Of a stretch of DNA of 64,000 bases, positions 10,019-19,667 are shown piece after piece (the stretch's first letter is position 1; each line of letters begins with the position of its first letter). A program made the translations under genes and the position numbers. The stretch covers positions 23,239 to 87,238 of the forward strand of contig OMVX01000001.1 of NCBI GenBank assembly GCA_900314605.1, written 5' to 3'. This stretch comes from an uncultured Methanobrevibacter sp. (lineage in GTDB: Archaea; Methanobacteriota; Methanobacteria; Methanobacteriales; Methanobacteriaceae). Under the pieces are notes generated by a model. It had not been told where the DNA came from. It did no database searches and worked only from the letters and a program-made list of their open reading frames with translations.

Positions 10019-11116
10019 ATGAGTGATATTGAGCAGAAAATTAAAGATATTGAGGATGAAATTCAAAAAACTCAATATAACAAAGCTACTTCTCACCATA
10101 TAGGTAAACTTAAAGCTAAAATTGCAAGATTAAAAGAAGAACAAATTAAAAGAAACAGTTCAGGTACTAAGGGTCAGGGGTTTTATGTTAAAAAATCTGG
10201 TGATGCTACTGCAGTACTTGTAGGTTTTCCATCTGTAGGAAAGTCAACCTTACTTAATGAATTAACTAATGCAGAAAGTAAAGTTGGAGCTTACCAATTT
10301 ACAACTTTAGATATTATACCTGGTATTATGGAATATAATAATGCTCAAATTCAAATTTTTGATGTTCCAGGTATTATTACCGGTGCTTCTGGTGGTAAAG
10401 GCCGTGGTAAAGAGATTTTAGCAGTTGCTAGGGATGCAGATTTAATTATTGTAGTCCTTGATGTTTTAAATCCTCAACATTTAAATGTTATATTAAAAGA
10501 AATTCATGATATTGGTGTTAGACCAAACCAGACTAAACCTGATGTTCGAGTTAAAAAAACAGGTAAAGGTGGTGTAAAAGTATCTTCAACTATTCCATTA
10601 TCAAATCTTGATGAGGTTACTATTAGATCTGTATTAAATGAATATGGTATACACAATGCCAGTGTATTATTTAGGGAAGATATCACTATAGATCAATTTA
10701 TTGATGTTTTAGATGGAAATAAATCATATGTTCCAATGATTATTCTTGTAAACAAAACTGATTTAGTAGATGAGAACTATTTAAATGAAATTAAAAAAAC
10801 TATACCTGATTTTATTCCAATTTCAGCAGATAAAAAACAGAACATGGATTATCTTAGAGAAACTATTTTTAATCAGTTAGGTCTTATTAGAATTTATCTT
10901 AAACCTCAAGGTAAACAAGCAGATATGGAAGATCCTCTTATTATTAAAAGCGGTACTACTGTAATCGAAGCTTGCGGTAAACTACATAGGGAATTTGTTA
11001 AAAATTTTAGACATGCTAAGATTTGGGGTGATTCTGTTAAATTCCCAGGTCAAAAAGTAGGCCCTGATCATGTTCTTCAGGATGAAGATGTTTTAAGGGT
11101 TATTCTTAAAAAATAG
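10019..11116 (+). CDS. DRG-family GTP-binding protein (Obg superfamily, TGS domain)
   Basis: A 365-residue GTPase of the developmentally regulated GTP-binding (DRG/Rbg) family, which associates with translating ribosomes in eukaryotes. Visible parts: an N-terminal helical region (1-60) of charged residues; the G1 loop GFPSVGKST at 69-77; the DRG switch sequence [14 protein letters not shown]3 DVPG; G4 NKTD; and a C-terminal TGS domain (about 285-365) with RIYLKPQGK and [25 protein letters not shown]. The length and arrangement are those of archaeal members. The gene begins the run of translation-related genes to its right. Confidence 0.93.
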   Translation: MSDIEQKIKDIEDEIQKTQYNKATSHHIGKLKAKIARLKEEQIKRNSSGTKGQGFYVKKSGDATAVLVGFPSVGKSTLLNELTNAESKVGAYQFTTLDIIPGIMEYNNAQIQIFDVPGIITGASGGKGRGKEILAVARDADLIIVVLDVLNPQHLNVILKEIHDIGVRPNQTKPDVRVKKTGKGGVKVSSTIPLSNLDEVTIRSVLNEYGIHNASVLFREDITIDQFIDVLDGNKSYVPMIILVNKTDLVDENYLNEIKKTIPDFIPISADKKQNMDYLRETIFNQLGLIRIYLKPQGKQADMEDPLIIKSGTTVIEACGKLHREFVKNFRHAKIWGDSVKFPGQKVGPDHVLQDEDVLRVILKK

Positions 11117-11223
11117 TATTTAAATTTTTATTCAAGGTTAATTATTTGCTTTATTTTTTTATATTATTATCATTTTTTTATTATTATAACAGAATATTAA
11201 TTTTCATTGATTCATGTGATAAT

Positions 11224-11817
11224 ATGATTAATAGTACTATATTTATTACAGGAACTCCATGCACTGGGAAAACCACAATTTCTCAACTTTTATTTGATAA
11301 ATTTAATATTAAAAAAGATTGGGATGTTAAATTACTTAAAACCAATGACCTTGCATTAGAAAATAATTTAATATTAGGTACACATCCTGAGAAGGAATAT
11401 AAAATAGTAGATATAGATAAATTAGATAAAATTTTTACAGTCCAAAAAGAAGATTTCTTTAAAAAACATAGTAATTTAAATAAATTATTACTTTTTGAAG
11501 GTCATTTAAGTCATTTCTGTACTGGTGCTGATAAAGTAATTATTTTAAGAGTTTATCCTGATAAATTAAAATTAAGATTAAATGGTCGAAATTATAATAA
11601 TTCAAAAATCTTTGAAAATCTCCAAGCAGAAGCTTTAGCAGTATGTTCTGTTGAAGCATATGAAATTTATAAAGACAATTCTTTTGAAATAGATGTAACA
11701 GATAAAAGTCCATATGAAATATTAAATATTATTTGCGAAATTATTTTAGATAAACTAGAACCTAATATTGGAAGTGTAGATTTTACCAGTTGGCTTATCA
11801 ACAATGACATTAATTAA
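11224..11817 (+). CDS. Fap7/AK6-like adenylate kinase (archaeal NTPase)
   Basis: A 197-residue P-loop protein starting INSTIFITGTPCTGKTT; the Walker A is G10-T17. Proteins of this group (COG1936, Fap7/AK6) have adenylate kinase and ATPase activity and act in the last steps of small-subunit ribosome assembly. Further support: the LLFEGHLSHFC segment, an Arg-rich lid (LRLNGRNY) and a C-terminal ASP/DVT segment. The longer frame from 11146 adds only low-complexity Phe/Tyr; GTGAT at 11217-11221 directly before ATG 11224 decides the start. Neighbouring translation genes fit a ribosome role. Confidence 0.82.
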   Translation: MINSTIFITGTPCTGKTTISQLLFDKFNIKKDWDVKLLKTNDLALENNLILGTHPEKEYKIVDIDKLDKIFTVQKEDFFKKHSNLNKLLLFEGHLSHFCTGADKVIILRVYPDKLKLRLNGRNYNNSKIFENLQAEALAVCSVEAYEIYKDNSFEIDVTDKSPYEILNIICEIILDKLEPNIGSVDFTSWLINNDIN

Positions 11818-12089
11818 TAAATATTTTTTTATCATTAATTTTTATTAATTATAAATTTTTTTAGAATTATTAAACATAATATATAATGAAACTTTTTACT
11901 CCAATATGTTTATTATAGTAAAGCTTTTTATATAGAAAAAACATAATCATTCTTAATATTCTTCTTGTATATTGTGGTTTAATAATATGGTTTAAAATTG
12001 TTATTTTTTTATTTAAAATCTTTTAAACCTATTAATAATTTATAATTCTATTTACAGGAGTTTATATTCCATTTATAAGAGGGGTATGT

Positions 12090-12461
12090 TTGAGTAGAGG
12101 AAAAAGACCTAAATGGATTTTAAATATTGCAAATGAAAGAATTAATATTCTTTTTAATTTAGCTGAAAATGAATTTTTCACTCATCCTGAAAGATCTCAT
12201 AGATATGCTGAGTTAGCACTTAAAATATCCACTAAATATAATCTTAGTATTCCCGCTCAATGGAACAGACGATACTGTAAAAATTGTCATAAGTTCCTTT
12301 TTCCTGGCCAAAACTGTTCAATCCGGCTAGTTAATTGTACTGTTAACATAAAATGTTCAGAATGCGGCCATATTATGAAAATTCCTTATATTAAGGAGAT
12401 AAAATCAAAGAGGAGAGCTAAAATTGAGTCATATATTAAGCAAAAAAGAAATTATGAATGA
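12090..12461 (+). CDS. rnp4: Ribonuclease P protein component 4 (Rpr2/Rpp21)
   Basis: One of the archaeal RNase P proteins that help the RNA subunit trim tRNA 5' ends. The 123-residue protein begins SRGKRPKWILNIANERINIL, a typical helical N-terminus, and has a zinc ribbon formed by C63/C66 (CKNC) and C89/C92 (CSEC). The C-terminus is very basic. It starts with TTG at 12090, chosen because gaggggt lies just upstream and the nearby ATG is out of frame. The end overlaps the next gene by 38 bases, so the two are translationally linked. A decayed copy of its first ~75 bases is found at 54.0 kb. Confidence 0.93.
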   Translation: MSRGKRPKWILNIANERINILFNLAENEFFTHPERSHRYAELALKISTKYNLSIPAQWNRRYCKNCHKFLFPGQNCSIRLVNCTVNIKCSECGHIMKIPYIKEIKSKRRAKIESYIKQKRNYE

Positions 12462-12687
12462 AGCTCTTTCTACTATAACAATTAACATTGGAAAATCTGG
12501 TGTAAATGAAAATGTAATTGATGAAATCAAACGTCAATTAAAATCCAATGAAGTTGTTAAATTAAAATTTGCTAGGTCTATAGCAAAAAATAAAGATGAT
12601 TTTATAGGTGACATTGTCAGTGCAACTAATAGTGAATTAGTTGATGTTAGAGGCCATGTTGCCATTATTTATAAGAAAAAATCTTAA
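12424..12687 (+). CDS. YhbY/CRM-domain RNA-binding protein
   Basis: An 87-residue single CRM (YhbY) domain, a small RNA-binding fold associated with pre-50S ribosomes in bacteria. The conserved GxxG-type loop appears in ITINIGKSGVNENVIDEIKRQL, followed by VVKLKF and a final VDVRGHVAIIYKK strand. The TTG start at 12424 is supported by AGGAG at 12411-12415 inside the rnp4 coding region; an ATG at 12454 is the alternative and would remove ten residues. Co-transcription with rnp4 is expected from the overlap. Part of this gene also recurs in the degraded copy at 54.1 kb. Confidence 0.88.
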   Translation: MSHILSKKEIMNEALSTITINIGKSGVNENVIDEIKRQLKSNEVVKLKFARSIAKNKDDFIGDIVSATNSELVDVRGHVAIIYKKKS

Positions 12688-12849
12688 TACTCATTTTGAG
12701 TTACAAACTTATTTTTCTTTAGCATAAAGCTAAACTTAAGTTTAATTTGAGGATCATATTAAGAATTTCTATCTATTTAACAAATCTTTTTAAAATATTA
12801 GAATTTAACATGAGTTTATTTTCTATAAATAAATATATGGAGAATTAAT

Positions 12850-13290
12850 ATGAGTACTGTATATGATGTACCTGCAGAGGTATTAATCAATCACATCGCA
12901 GATGAATTTAAAAATAATAATGATAAAATTCAATCACCTGAATGGTCTTGTCTTGTTAAAACTGGTGTTCATAAAGAAAGAAAACCTGTTAATGTCGATT
13001 GGTGGTATGTAAGATGTGCTGCTATCTTAAGAAAAGTATATATTACTGGCCCAGTAGGTGTTAGAAGTTTAAGAAGGTCTTTTGGAGGTAAAAAAGACCG
13101 TGGTGTTCGCCCTGAAAAGTTCAGATTAAGTGGCGGATCTATTGTTAGAGTTGCTTTACATCAATTAGAAGCAGCAGGTTATGTTGAAAAAATTGAAGGT
13201 GGAAGAGTAGTAACTCCACAAGGACAGTCTTTTTTAGACAAAACTTCTGCAGAATTAATAAAAGATATTCCAGAACTTGAAAAATATTAA
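12850..13290 (+). CDS. rps19e: 30S ribosomal protein S19e
   Basis: A 146-residue archaeal/eukaryotic-type small-subunit protein. Recognised from TVYDVPAEVLINHIADEF at the start, WWYVRCAAILRKVYITGPVGVRSL and the Arg/Gly-rich FGGKKDRGVRPEKF segment, and the final winged-helix VALHQLEAAGYVEKIEGGR. A ggaga site precedes the ATG. It heads the S19e-PDCD5-PP-loop-L39e-L31e-eIF6-L18Ae-prefoldin series, a gene order widely conserved in Euryarchaeota. Confidence 0.97.
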   Translation: MSTVYDVPAEVLINHIADEFKNNNDKIQSPEWSCLVKTGVHKERKPVNVDWWYVRCAAILRKVYITGPVGVRSLRRSFGGKKDRGVRPEKFRLSGGSIVRVALHQLEAAGYVEKIEGGRVVTPQGQSFLDKTSAELIKDIPELEKY

Positions 13291-13321
13291 ATTTGATTGA
13301 TAAAGATATGGAGATTTGTAT

Positions 13322-13666
13322 ATGAGTGAACTTGATGAAATTCGTCGTAAAAAAATGGAGGAATTGCAAAAACAACAAGAACTTGCTAACCAACAAATGC
13401 AACAGCAAGTGGATCAGCAAGCTCAACAAGAACAATTTGATGCACAGCTTAATCAAGCTGTAAAACAAATTATGACTCCAGAAGCTCGAAGCAGATTAAC
13501 CAATCTTAAATTGACTAGACCTGAATTAGTCAAACAAATTGAAATTCAATTAATTCAATCTGCTCAAGCTGGTAGTTTAAAAGGAAAAGTAACTGATGAC
13601 CAACTTAAAGTTTTATTATCACAATTAGCTGGTCAAAAAAGAGATATCCGTATTACCAGGAAATAG
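13322..13666 (+). CDS. PDCD5-family DNA-binding protein
   Basis: A 114-residue protein of the PDCD5 / TFAR19 family. Archaeal members are small DNA-binding three-helix proteins of uncertain role. It starts SELDEIRRKKMEELQ, has a long Gln-rich helical stretch (QQELANQQMQQQVDQQAQQ), then the conserved core IMTPEARSRLTNLKLTRPELVKQIE and the terminal GQKRDIRITRK. GGAG at 13310-13313 sets the ATG at 13322; an in-frame TTG two codons earlier is unlikely. It sits 31 bases after rps19e. Confidence 0.92.
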   Translation: MSELDEIRRKKMEELQKQQELANQQMQQQVDQQAQQEQFDAQLNQAVKQIMTPEARSRLTNLKLTRPELVKQIEIQLIQSAQAGSLKGKVTDDQLKVLLSQLAGQKRDIRITRK

Positions 13667-13670
13667 TTTT

Positions 13671-14255
13671 ATGAAAGCTTGTGTATTATATAGTGGTGGT
13701 AAAGATAGTTCTCTTATGGGCCTTACTCTTAAAAGATTAGGTTTTGATGTAGAACTTATTACTGCAAATTTTGGGGTATATAATTCGTTTATTCCTGCAT
13801 CTTTATCTGCAAAAGCTTTAGGCTTACCTCATAGTGTTTTGAATTTAGATAAATCTATTTTACAACATGCTGTTAATATGATTTTAGAAGATGGATTTCC
13901 AAATGAAGGAATTAAATATATTCATAATGAGGTAATTGAAGCAGCAGCTTTAAAGTATCCAATTGTTGCTGATGGAACACGTAGGGATGATAAAACTCCT
14001 AAACTTAATAGGGACCAAATCCAAAGTTTAGAGGCTAGAAAAAATATCCAATACATAAATTTGGATAGTTTTGGATTTAAAACTATAAATACATTGGTTT
14101 CGTCACTTTTTGATGTAAAAAAAGAAAAAAGCAATAAAGACAATAGTTCTGATTATGAGGTTGAAATTAGATTATTAATTGACCAAATGGGAGGAAATTC
14201 TAGCGAACTTTTCCCAGAACATTATCAAACAAATGTTGTCGGTTTAAAAGGTTGA
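13671..14255 (+). CDS. PP-loop superfamily ATPase (COG1365-like)
   Basis: A 194-residue predicted ATP pyrophosphatase. The PP-loop SGGKDS is at residues 8-13, and a second conserved segment VADGTRRDDKTPKL occurs near residues 95-115. These enzymes adenylate a substrate, often a tRNA base or carboxylate, but the substrate of this archaeal group is unknown. It begins four bases after the PDCD5 stop, so it is certainly in the same operon. Its fixed position between ribosomal genes suggests a role in RNA modification or translation; that is inference. Confidence 0.75.
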   Translation: MKACVLYSGGKDSSLMGLTLKRLGFDVELITANFGVYNSFIPASLSAKALGLPHSVLNLDKSILQHAVNMILEDGFPNEGIKYIHNEVIEAAALKYPIVADGTRRDDKTPKLNRDQIQSLEARKNIQYINLDSFGFKTINTLVSSLFDVKKEKSNKDNSSDYEVEIRLLIDQMGGNSSELFPEHYQTNVVGLKG

Positions 14256-14309
14256 ATTATAAGATTGTTCCGTATCTAAATAATAATAATTATATAGTTT
14301 GGTGAAAAT

Positions 14310-14465
14310 ATGAGTAGAAATAAACCATTAGCTAAAAAATTAAGAATGGCTAAAGCAACAAAACAAAATAGAAGAATTCCTATTTGGGCTTATGCTAAAA
14401 CTAATCGTAAACTAAGATATAGACCTAAGCCTAGACATTGGAGAAGAAATAATCTTAAATTATAA
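14310..14465 (+). CDS. rpl39e: 50S ribosomal protein L39e
   Basis: A 51-residue, highly basic protein: it begins [20 protein letters not shown], contains IPIWAYAKT, and ends in the usual Arg/Pro/His/Trp-rich RPKPRHWRR. This is the whole of L39e, which lies near the ribosomal exit tunnel. ggtgaaaat precedes the ATG. It sits between the PP-loop ATPase and L31e, as in other Euryarchaeota. Confidence 0.95.
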   Translation: MSRNKPLAKKLRMAKATKQNRRIPIWAYAKTNRKLRYRPKPRHWRRNNLKL

Positions 14466-14476
14466 GGGTGTTTAAT

Positions 14477-14743
14477 ATGGCAAAAAATGTAGAAAGAATT
14501 TATACAATACCTCTTCGTAATGTTAAAAATGTCAAAAGGACTATAAGAGCTCCTAGGGCTATTCGGGAAGTAAGAAATTTTTTAATTAAACATATGAAAG
14601 TAGAACATATAGTTATTGATGCTTCAATTAACGAAAAAATTTGGGAAAGAGGAATACAAAAAATTCCCTCTAAAATCAAAGTAAAAGCAACCGTTATTGA
14701 AGAAGATGATGAAAAATTTGTTAAAGCAGTTCTTGCTGAATAA
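14477..14743 (+). CDS. rpl31e: 50S ribosomal protein L31e
   Basis: An 88-residue archaeal/eukaryotic large-subunit protein recognised from [24 protein letters not shown] and the following [28 protein letters not shown]. The agggtg at 14465-14470 places the start at ATG 14477 rather than the in-frame GTG at 14468, which is itself part of that site. It is 11 bases after L39e. Confidence 0.95.
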   Translation: MAKNVERIYTIPLRNVKNVKRTIRAPRAIREVRNFLIKHMKVEHIVIDASINEKIWERGIQKIPSKIKVKATVIEEDDEKFVKAVLAE

Positions 14744-14792
14744 ACGTCATCTTTTTTTTAAATATGTTCATTTTAATCAAAGGTATATAATA

Positions 14793-15467
14793 ATGTTGAA
14801 AAGAGTTAATATTACAGGAAATCCAAATATTGGAGTATACATATCTGCTAATGATGATGTAGCTATTGTTCCTCACAATATTTTAGATTCTCATCTTGAA
14901 GTTTTAAAAGAAGCTTTAGATGTAAATATTGTTACATGTTCAATTGCTGGATCTAATTTATCTGGTGCTTTAATGGCAGGAAATTCTAATGGTTTTATAG
15001 TTTCCCCTCAAATATATGATAAAGAATTAAATACTTTAAAAGAAGCAGGGATTGAAAATATTGCTTTATTACCAGATAAATATACAGCAGTAGGTAATAT
15101 TCTAGCTGTTAATGATAAGGGAGCTATAGTTAGTTCTAAAGTTTCCGATAATGCTATTAATGTTATTGAAGAAACATTAAATGTAGACGTAGTAAAAACA
15201 TCCATAGCAGGTTTTGATATTGTAGGTTCTTTAATGGCTGTTACTAATAAAGGATTTCTTATTCACAAAGATTCTAATCCTGATGATTTAACTTTTCTTC
15301 AAAAGGTTTTTGGTGTAGAAGGTAATATTGGTACTGTTAACCGAGGGGTACCTCTTATAGGTGCATGTTCTATAGCAAATTCCCATGGAGTAATAGTTGG
15401 AGAAGATACTACTGGTCCTGAAATGGCTAGGATTGAAGAATCTTTAGGATTTTTAGATACATTTTAA
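14793..15467 (+). CDS. eif6: Translation initiation factor 6 (aIF6)
   Basis: Binds the 50S subunit and prevents early joining with 30S. The 224-residue protein shows the five-fold pentein repeat: GNPNIGVYISANDDVAIVP, then repeated SNLSGALMAGNSNGFIVSP, TAVGNILAVNDKGAIVS, FDIVGSLMAVTNKGFLIH and the final IGACSIANSHGVIVGEDTTGPE. The frame runs back to 14697 over the L31e end, but aaaggt at 14780 and family length favour ATG 14793. Confidence 0.95.
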   Translation: MLKRVNITGNPNIGVYISANDDVAIVPHNILDSHLEVLKEALDVNIVTCSIAGSNLSGALMAGNSNGFIVSPQIYDKELNTLKEAGIENIALLPDKYTAVGNILAVNDKGAIVSSKVSDNAINVIEETLNVDVVKTSIAGFDIVGSLMAVTNKGFLIHKDSNPDDLTFLQKVFGVEGNIGTVNRGVPLIGACSIANSHGVIVGEDTTGPEMARIEESLGFLDTF

Positions 15468-15496
15468 ATATAATCATATCAAAATGAGGGATTTAT

Positions 15497-15721
15497 ATGC
15501 AAACTAAAATTTATAGGGTTAAAGGTCAATTTGTTTTAGGCTCACAGACTCAAAAATTTACTAAAGAACTTAAATCATTTAATGAAGAAAACATTTATGA
15601 AAAAATTTATTCATTATTTGGTAGTCAACATGGAATAAATAGGAATAAAATAGACATTCAAGAAATAGAAGAAATCACTCCTGATGAAGTTGAAGATCTT
15701 GTTCTTAAAGGTATCTTATAA
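15497..15721 (+). CDS. rpl18a: 50S ribosomal protein L18Ae (LX)
   Basis: A 74-residue archaeal protein also called LX, short relative of eukaryotic L18A. It starts QTKIYRVKGQFVLGSQTQKFTKEL and ends IDIQEIEEITPDEVEDLVLKGIL, the typical pattern with the YSLFGSQHGINRNKI centre. A gaggg site lies upstream. Its position between eIF6 and prefoldin alpha is conserved among Euryarchaeota. Confidence 0.93.
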   Translation: MQTKIYRVKGQFVLGSQTQKFTKELKSFNEENIYEKIYSLFGSQHGINRNKIDIQEIEEITPDEVEDLVLKGIL

Positions 15722-15735
15722 AAAAGGTGTTTTTT

Positions 15736-16173
15736 ATGGATGATCAGCAAAGATTACAACAAATGGTAAGTGAACTTTCTGCTTATAGAAATCAGGCAGA
15801 ATTATTACAACAACAAGTAGAAGCTCTTCAAGCATCACTTTCTGAACTTGAAGTATTAAAAAATACTATTGATAGTATGGCAGGTAAAGATTCTGTTGAA
15901 TCTTTAGTTCCTATAGGTGGCGGAGCTTTTATGGAAGGCGAAATAAAAAATACCCAAGATGTTGTAATGAGTATAGGTGCTGGTATTGCTGTAAAACAAA
16001 CTGCAGATGAGGCTAAAGCAACTATTGATTCTCAGTCAGAAGAATTAAAACAAAATTTAGATAAAACTTTAGAAAATTTACAAAATGTCACAGATGCTAT
16101 TGCTCGGCTTCAGCCTGCTGCTGAAAAGTTGTCACAAAATTTACAACTTGATGCTCAATTATCAGGACAATAA
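15736..16173 (+). CDS. pfdA: Prefoldin subunit alpha
   Basis: Forms with prefoldin beta the hexameric chaperone that hands unfolded proteins to the thermosome. The 145-residue sequence has two long coiled-coil helices (about 1-50 and 90-140) rich in Gln/Leu/Glu, joined by beta-hairpin sequence VPIGGGAFMEGEIKNTQDVVMSIGAGIAVKQT. An aaaaggtg site puts the start at ATG 15736; the GTG at 15727 belongs to that site. In other methanogens ftsY commonly follows directly; here an adhesin gene intervenes. Confidence 0.93.
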   Translation: MDDQQRLQQMVSELSAYRNQAELLQQQVEALQASLSELEVLKNTIDSMAGKDSVESLVPIGGGAFMEGEIKNTQDVVMSIGAGIAVKQTADEAKATIDSQSEELKQNLDKTLENLQNVTDAIARLQPAAEKLSQNLQLDAQLSGQ

Positions 16174-16391
16174 TCCCACACCTTTTCTTTTATTTTTAAT
16201 TTTCTTCTTTTTTTTAACTATTTTAAACTTTTAATTATATTTTTTAATTAATTTTACTACTCTTTTTTTCTTAGATAAATTTTATTAATTTTTAAAATTA
16301 GTTTATAAAAAATATAAAATATTCATAATTGATTTAATGAATTAAATTATTTTAAAAAAAGTATTTAATAATATATTAAGAATTGAATAAT

Positions 16392-16439
16392 AAAAAAAAT
16401 TAAATAAATGGAATCTTAGTTGAATATTTCCATTTATTT
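16392..16439 (-). terminator. Terminator of the adhesin gene, stop codon in the stem
   Basis: Perfect 12-bp arms AAATAAATGGAA (16402-16413) and TTCCATTTATTT (16428-16439) with a 14-base loop. Read on the minus strand the hairpin is followed by eight U (A-run 16392-16399). The adhesin stop codon (16434-16436) lies inside the 5' arm as transcribed. Confidence 0.7.
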
Positions 16440-19400
16440 TGAAACTTTTATTGTACCTTTTCCAGTAGCTTGCTTGTATGTTGCTGTGGGTTTATAAGTT
16501 ACTGTAAATTTATAGTTTCCTTTTTTGTTTAATTTTAGTGCTTTTATTTTTGCTCCATTAAGGGTTAGTGTAGCTATTCCTTTTGAATTGGTTTTTACTT
16601 TGAAGGTTTTATTTTTTATTTTAAAGTAGATTAATTGATTTTTTATTACTTTATTTTTACTGTCTTTTAATGTTGCAGTTAATTGCATTTTTTTAGCAGT
16701 ACTTTTATAGGATTTTTGAGAGGTTTTAACATTAACTAATTTACTTGCTTCTTTGTTAATAGTTATTTTTCCAGTTCCATTTGATCCTATATGATTTTCG
16801 TCACCTTCAAAGATTGCTATTATATTATGTGTACCAGCACCAAGTTTCTTTAATTGTGCACTTGTTATTTTAATTTGTGAAATTCCTGATGCGTCACTAA
16901 GACCAGTTCCAATTACCACTCCATTTACTGTAAATATAATATTAACATTTGAAACTTGGGGGTTAACAGTTACTGAATAAATGTTATCATAATTTATAAC
17001 ATAATTAGCATTTTTTGAGGTAATACTAGTTGCTTGAGGTTTTACTTCGAAATTTACTGTTGATACACTTTTATCATAGTTTTCTGTTCCATTGAATATA
17101 ACGTTGAATGTATAATTATCTGCATTTAAATTAGGAATATTAATAGTTCCTATACCATTAGTTAAATTAGCAGAATATATTTGCTCATTATAGATAAGAT
17201 AAATTATACCACTAATATTTTTATAGACAAATACTTTAATTAATTCATCTTCACCATAGGTAATATTATCTGCTTCAGTATACATATCAATGGTCTGTTT
17301 ATTAACTGTAAAATTAAGTATTTCAGATAATGCTTTTGCATAATTAGCACTTCCACCATAAATAATTGATATTGTATGGTTTCCTGCATTTATGCCTTGA
17401 AGTTCAACAACTCCAAAACCTCCACTAATATTAGTATATTCTTCATCATCAACATATACTGTTACATTACCTTCTCCTATTAATTCCATGTTTAAATCAC
17501 ATACATAAAATGTAACATAACCAATTGTTTCATAGGTATAATCTTTTACTTCTACTGTGATTTCTGTAAATTTTTGAATTAAATTAGGATCACTTGCAGT
17601 TTTAGTAGCTTTATAAACCTTAATATTATTAATATTATCAGTATAAATGATATTTCCTTCAATATTATTTGTAAATTTAGAAGTAGTAATATTAAGTATT
17701 CCATCATTTAAATAAATTCCTCCAGCACTAGGAGCATAATTATCACTTACAGTACAATTATTAAAAATACTGGTACTATTATTAAGGTATAATGCGCCAC
17801 CATAAACTCCTGCATTATTACCAGTAAAACTGGAGTTTGTAAAGGTACCATTACCTGTTTGAATAAATATTGCACCACCAGTATTGTTTCCATTGTTGTT
17901 TTCGAATTTTGTAAATATAAAATAACCATTACCTTTATTAATGTAGATTGCTCCACCACTATCATTTGCATAGTTATCGGTTAAATTACAATAATTAAAG
18001 GTAATATTGCCTATATTATTAAAGACGGCACTACCGTTCATAGCGTTATTTTCTAAAAAGCTTGAATTAGTTAAAATCACTGTAGTTTTAGTAATGTAGA
18101 TTGATCCTCCTTTGGTTCCTTTGTTGTTTCTGAATTTTGAATTTATAATAGTAAAATGACCATTATTAATGTAGATTGCTCCACCTTCAATTCCATTATT
18201 ATCTGTAAATGATGTGTTTAAAATTGTAGCATTTCCATTAACATATAATGCACCACTAAATTGGGTTCCATTATTATCAGATAAAGTAGAATTTTCAATA
18301 TAAGCAATACCATTAGTAATATACACTCCTCCAACATATTTTGCACTGTTAGCAGTTATCGTTGAGTTTATACATGTAAGATTACTCTTAAACATGTAGA
18401 TTGCTCCGGCATATGTTAGTGCACTATTATTTTCAAACCTCGTATTTTCAATAGTACAATTACCTAGATTAACATATAATCCTCCACCATTAATGTTTCC
18501 CCAATTACCTGAGAAAATTGTATCTGTAATTTTACCATTACCTCTTAAAATGTAGATTGAACCAGAAGTTCCATTGTTATTGTTGAATGTTGAATTTATG
18601 ACGGTACAATTTCCCTTAACATAAACTGCACTACCATTAGCATTACTTGCAGTATCATTTAATGCCATGTTATTGTTGAATGTTGAATTTAAAATAGTAC
18701 AATTACCTGTAGCAATATAGATTCCTCCACCATAACAACCTGTATCAGCATCACTTTTAACATAGTTACCGGTAAATGTTGAATATATAAAATACCCTTT
18801 ACTTTTTTCTTTAATGTAAATTGCTCCCCCATAAACTTGAGCATTGTTGTTGTTAAATGTTGCTTTTGTAAATGTTCCATTTCCGTCTATAAAGATTGCT
18901 CCTCCATTAGAGCTTGCATTGTTGTTGTTGAATGTTGATTTAGTCATGTTACAGTTTACATTTTTTATGTAGATTGCTCCTCCATAAGTTTTTGCCTTGT
19001 TAGTTTGGAAGGTTGAATCATCTACAATAATTTTACCATTTTCTAAGTAGATTGCTCCTCCATTAGAGCTTGCATTGTTGTTGTTGAATGTTGAATTGCT
19101 TATGTTGCAGTATCCGTCTTTTATGTAGATTGCTCCTCCATAAGTTTTTGCATTGTTGTTGCTAAATGTGGAGTTTACAAAGTTTCCATTTCCTGAAAAT
19201 ATATAGATTGCACCACCATAAAGTGAAGTATTTCCATTTACAATGTTAATATTTTTCAAAGTTACAGTATGCCCTGTAATATTTAAAAATCTTACTTTTC
19301 CACATAAATCTATAGTATGTCCTTTACCATCAATAGTTAAATTCTGAGATATAACAATTCCACCAAGGTCTATAAATCTACTGTCATATTCTTCATTAAA

Positions 19401-19667
19401 TATATAATTATTATCTAATGTTATTTCACTACTACCTGAATTTATTGTTTCGTTTAGACTACTAAAATTTAAAATATCATTATCATCCTTTGCCCTTTCA
19501 CTTCCAGGATGCTTACTTGATATTTTCATAGTATTATGATTTTCATTTGCAACATCCATATCATTATTGTTTGATGTTGTTTGAATATTTTCTGCATGTT
19601 CTGTTAAACTAATATTTTCATCCATATTAATATCACTTGCAGCAACTAATCCTAACCCTAAAAACAT
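16434..19667 (-). CDS. Adhesin-like surface protein (beta-helix repeats plus Ig-like domains), start probably frameshifted
   Basis: A 1077-residue secreted protein by content. Residues about 60-690 are a right-handed parallel beta-helix built from ~20-25-residue repeats of the type 'STFxNNNAxxxGGAIYI', like Chlamydia polymorphic outer membrane proteins and Methanobrevibacter adhesin-like proteins. From about 700 come four Ig-like domains, the last ending in the basic C-terminal region (KGNYKFTVTY...KGTIKVSK). The hydrophobic signal sequence continues upstream of ATG 19667 (KLLLAGTLILI-MFLGLGLVAAS), but no in-frame start exists before a TAA at 19704-19706. The good ribosome site lies in front of a different frame (see separate entry). 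So the gene is probably broken or switched by a one-base change, or affected by a sequence error. Expected role is cell-surface attachment. It interrupts the pfdA-ftsY order. Confidence 0.85.
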   Translation of the reverse strand: MFLGLGLVAASDINMDENISLTEHAENIQTTSNNNDMDVANENHNTMKISSKHPGSERAKDDNDILNFSSLNETINSGSSEITLDNNYIFNEEYDSRFIDLGGIVISQNLTIDGKGHTIDLCGKVRFLNITGHTVTLKNINIVNGNTSLYGGAIYIFSGNGNFVNSTFSNNNAKTYGGAIYIKDGYCNISNSTFNNNNASSNGGAIYLENGKIIVDDSTFQTNKAKTYGGAIYIKNVNCNMTKSTFNNNNASSNGGAIFIDGNGTFTKATFNNNNAQVYGGAIYIKEKSKGYFIYSTFTGNYVKSDADTGCYGGGIYIATGNCTILNSTFNNNMALNDTASNANGSAVYVKGNCTVINSTFNNNNGTSGSIYILRGNGKITDTIFSGNWGNINGGGLYVNLGNCTIENTRFENNSALTYAGAIYMFKSNLTCINSTITANSAKYVGGVYITNGIAYIENSTLSDNNGTQFSGALYVNGNATILNTSFTDNNGIEGGAIYINNGHFTIINSKFRNNKGTKGGSIYITKTTVILTNSSFLENNAMNGSAVFNNIGNITFNYCNLTDNYANDSGGAIYINKGNGYFIFTKFENNNGNNTGGAIFIQTGNGTFTNSSFTGNNAGVYGGALYLNNSTSIFNNCTVSDNYAPSAGGIYLNDGILNITTSKFTNNIEGNIIYTDNINNIKVYKATKTASDPNLIQKFTEITVEVKDYTYETIGYVTFYVCDLNMELIGEGNVTVYVDDEEYTNISGGFGVVELQGINAGNHTISIIYGGSANYAKALSEILNFTVNKQTIDMYTEADNITYGEDELIKVFVYKNISGIIYLIYNEQIYSANLTNGIGTINIPNLNADNYTFNVIFNGTENYDKSVSTVNFEVKPQATSITSKNANYVINYDNIYSVTVNPQVSNVNIIFTVNGVVIGTGLSDASGISQIKITSAQLKKLGAGTHNIIAIFEGDENHIGSNGTGKITINKEASKLVNVKTSQKSYKSTAKKMQLTATLKDSKNKVIKNQLIYFKIKNKTFKVKTNSKGIATLTLNGAKIKALKLNKKGNYKFTVTYKPTATYKQATGKGTIKVSK

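Noticed and set aside
13145..13468. 107-codon minus-strand frame
   Set aside because: Leu/Phe-rich shadow across S19e and PDCD5, both secure genes.
17700..19250. Regular repeats resembling a CRISPR array
   Set aside because: They are coding beta-helix repeats of the adhesin, divergent in sequence, without constant repeat-spacer structure.
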